Assembly: GCA_947175285.1 (NCBI GenBank)
Contig: CAMWMM010000293.1
Span: 1-6,514 of the forward strand
DNA: 6,514 nt
Reading direction: 5' to 3'
Source: an uncultured Lachnospiraceae bacterium
Lineage (GTDB): Bacteria; Bacillota_A; Clostridia; Lachnospirales; Lachnospiraceae
Shown here: positions 5,903-6,514 of the stretch, in pieces
How positions within the stretch are numbered: position 1 is the first letter of the stretch
How the letters are laid out: the number at the start of each line of letters is the position of its first letter
The notes under the pieces: model-generated
Told to the model about the DNA's origin: nothing
Databases searched by the model: none
Seen by the model: the letters and a program-made list of their open reading frames with translations, nothing else
Made by a program: the position numbers and the translations under genes

Positions 5903-5931
5903 ATTATACGGCATAATAGAAATGAGCTCAA
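5903..5931 (-). promoter_or_regulatory. Sigma-A-type promoter of the regulator/ABC/kinase cassette
   Basis: The minus strand shows TTGAGC at 5931-5926, a 17-bp spacer and a perfect TATAAT at 5908-5903. Transcription would begin near 5896, about 40 nt before the TTG start of the regulator gene. The -35 matches consensus at four of six positions, suggesting moderate strength or activator help. A 5-bp inverted repeat (ATACA, 5-nt gap, TGTAT; 5956-5970) sits about 25 bp upstream and could be an operator. Confidence 0.65.
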
Positions 5932-5975
5932 GGCGCATCTGCAATAGTTTACATAATACAGATATTGTATAATAG

Positions 5976-5995
5976 ATTTCGCACGCTTCGCGAGC
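5976..5995. repeat. Dispersed repeat, copy 2
   Basis: The partner of the stretch at 1223-1242 (17 of 20 identical, direct orientation). On the minus strand this copy contains CGCGAAGCG, a GCGAAGC mini-hairpin core, flanked by GC pairs around a T-T mismatch. The other copy has lost that pairing through its transitions. It lies between the terminator and the cassette promoter, near the right edge of the block. Confidence 0.55.
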
Positions 5996-6017
5996 CTAAC
6001 CGGGGCTCAACCCATAA

Positions 6018-6055
6018 AATAAAGACCATCTATATAAATATAAATGGTCTTTATT
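6018..6055 (-). terminator. Rho-independent terminator after the 133-aa gene
   Basis: A perfect 12-bp stem (AATAAAGACCAT with ATGGTCTTTATT) and a 14-nt loop begin 9 nt past the stop of the gene at 6065-6466. On the minus strand the stem is followed by a T-rich stretch (TTTATTTTATG). It separates that gene from the cassette promoter. The symmetric AT-rich flanks would allow it to act in both directions. Confidence 0.8.
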
Positions 6056-6064
6056 ATAAAAATT

Positions 6065-6466
6065 TTAATCTTCTGCTGCTTCTTCCTTTATTCCTTCTTC
6101 AATATTTGCCTTAAACTCTGTAGACATTCCTGTAATTCTTACAGTAAATGGCGCAGAAGCGCCTTGCGGTGAATGAATATATATTTTTCTTTCGTCAATA
6201 TATTGAGTCCTTTGCCCATTCACAATTTGTATACCATCAAATTTTTTGCTATCTACACCATTAACCACATCTTCATAAACCTTAAACGATATTTTATTTC
6301 TTTCATCAGGTTTGTCCGGTATAATTTCCCACAGCAATGATTTCGGTTTTTCTCCTCTTGAATCTTGTATGTATCTTGTGGAAAAATTCCCGCTGGATCT
6401 GTGGTGTTGCCCCTTAAAAGGCTGAGCATGACTACGAATAGTTTCTTCACAATGATTTTCTGACAT
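6065..6466 (-). CDS. Hypothetical protein, family not recognised
   Basis: A 133-aa soluble protein with no signal peptide, no membrane helix and no motif I can name. The first 45 residues are polar, with several His, Ser and Arg, and look flexible. Residues about 45-118 alternate short hydrophobic runs (SLLWEII, ISFKVYEDV, FDGIQIVN, RKIYIHS, PFTVRITGM), which suggests a compact beta-rich domain. The C-terminus is acidic (EEGIKEEAAED). The start ATG 6466 is well supported by AGGAGG ending 8 nt upstream. A clean terminator follows, so this is probably a real gene ending its own transcript. Its promoter lies at or beyond the window edge. It could be an element-borne accessory protein, but nothing in the sequence shows a link to the transporter cassette. 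Confidence 0.75.
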   Translation of the reverse strand: MSENHCEETIRSHAQPFKGQHHRSSGNFSTRYIQDSRGEKPKSLLWEIIPDKPDERNKISFKVYEDVVNGVDSKKFDGIQIVNGQRTQYIDERKIYIHSPQGASAPFTVRITGMSTEFKANIEEGIKEEAAED

Positions 6467-6514
6467 AAAAACCGCCTCCTTAAATAATTTTTAAATGTAT
6501 TAAATTAACTATTT

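Noticed and set aside
5956..5970. ATACA/TGTAT dyad as a firm operator
   Set aside because: Only five base pairs in an AT-rich context. It is noted as a possible site but too weak to annotate on its own.
6253..6450. Minus-strand 65-aa frame inside the 133-aa gene
   Set aside because: It is a shifted frame within a gene that has the better ribosome site, length and terminator position.
1..6514. CRISPR array, tRNA or rRNA genes
   Set aside because: No regularly spaced direct repeats, no cloverleaf with a CCA/TTC arm and no conserved rRNA stretches were seen on either strand.

Overview
This window reads as low-GC Firmicutes DNA, most likely a Clostridia or Lachnospiraceae accessory region. The composition is AT-rich, Shine-Dalgarno sites are strong AGGAGG types, and GTG and TTG starts are used. 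The families present (LanF/BcrA-type transporter, VanZ, HicB) also fit. The organism is inferred from these style features only. Every supported gene is on the minus strand, so transcription runs from high to low coordinates.

Right end (6466 to about 5900): an unrecognised 133-aa protein is followed by a clear 12-bp hairpin terminator (6018-6055). Next come a short repeated motif and a good promoter with a 17-bp spacer (5903-5931).

Centre (5856 to 2475): a four-gene cassette holds an OmpR-type response regulator, a BcrA/LanF-type ABC ATPase with an E-loop, an ABC-2 type permease and a short one-TM histidine kinase. The ATPase and permease genes overlap by 8 nt and look translationally coupled. 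The likely role is sensing and expelling a membrane-active peptide antibiotic (lantibiotic or bacitracin type). The substrate is not shown by the sequence.

Middle left (2482 to 1267): the kinase gene runs straight into the truncated 3' half of a hicB-type antitoxin gene, which looks like a recombination scar. After it come a small calcineurin-like phosphoesterase and a TARG1-like macro-domain ADP-ribosyl hydrolase. The macro-domain gene is split by a one-base frame change at a run of seven A. That run also forms a -1 slippery heptamer (A AAA AAT), which would restore the full 147-aa protein, so this is either a fresh pseudogene, a sequencing error or a frameshift-expressed gene.

Left end (1266 to 20): an intergenic stretch carries a second, diverged copy of the repeat found at 5976-5995. 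It is followed by a VanZ-family membrane protein with its own probable promoter. Last is a short frame whose start resembles the end of a tyrosine recombinase. The broken genes, the repeats flanking the middle block and the resistance-type cargo suggest a mosaic accessory island assembled by several transfers.
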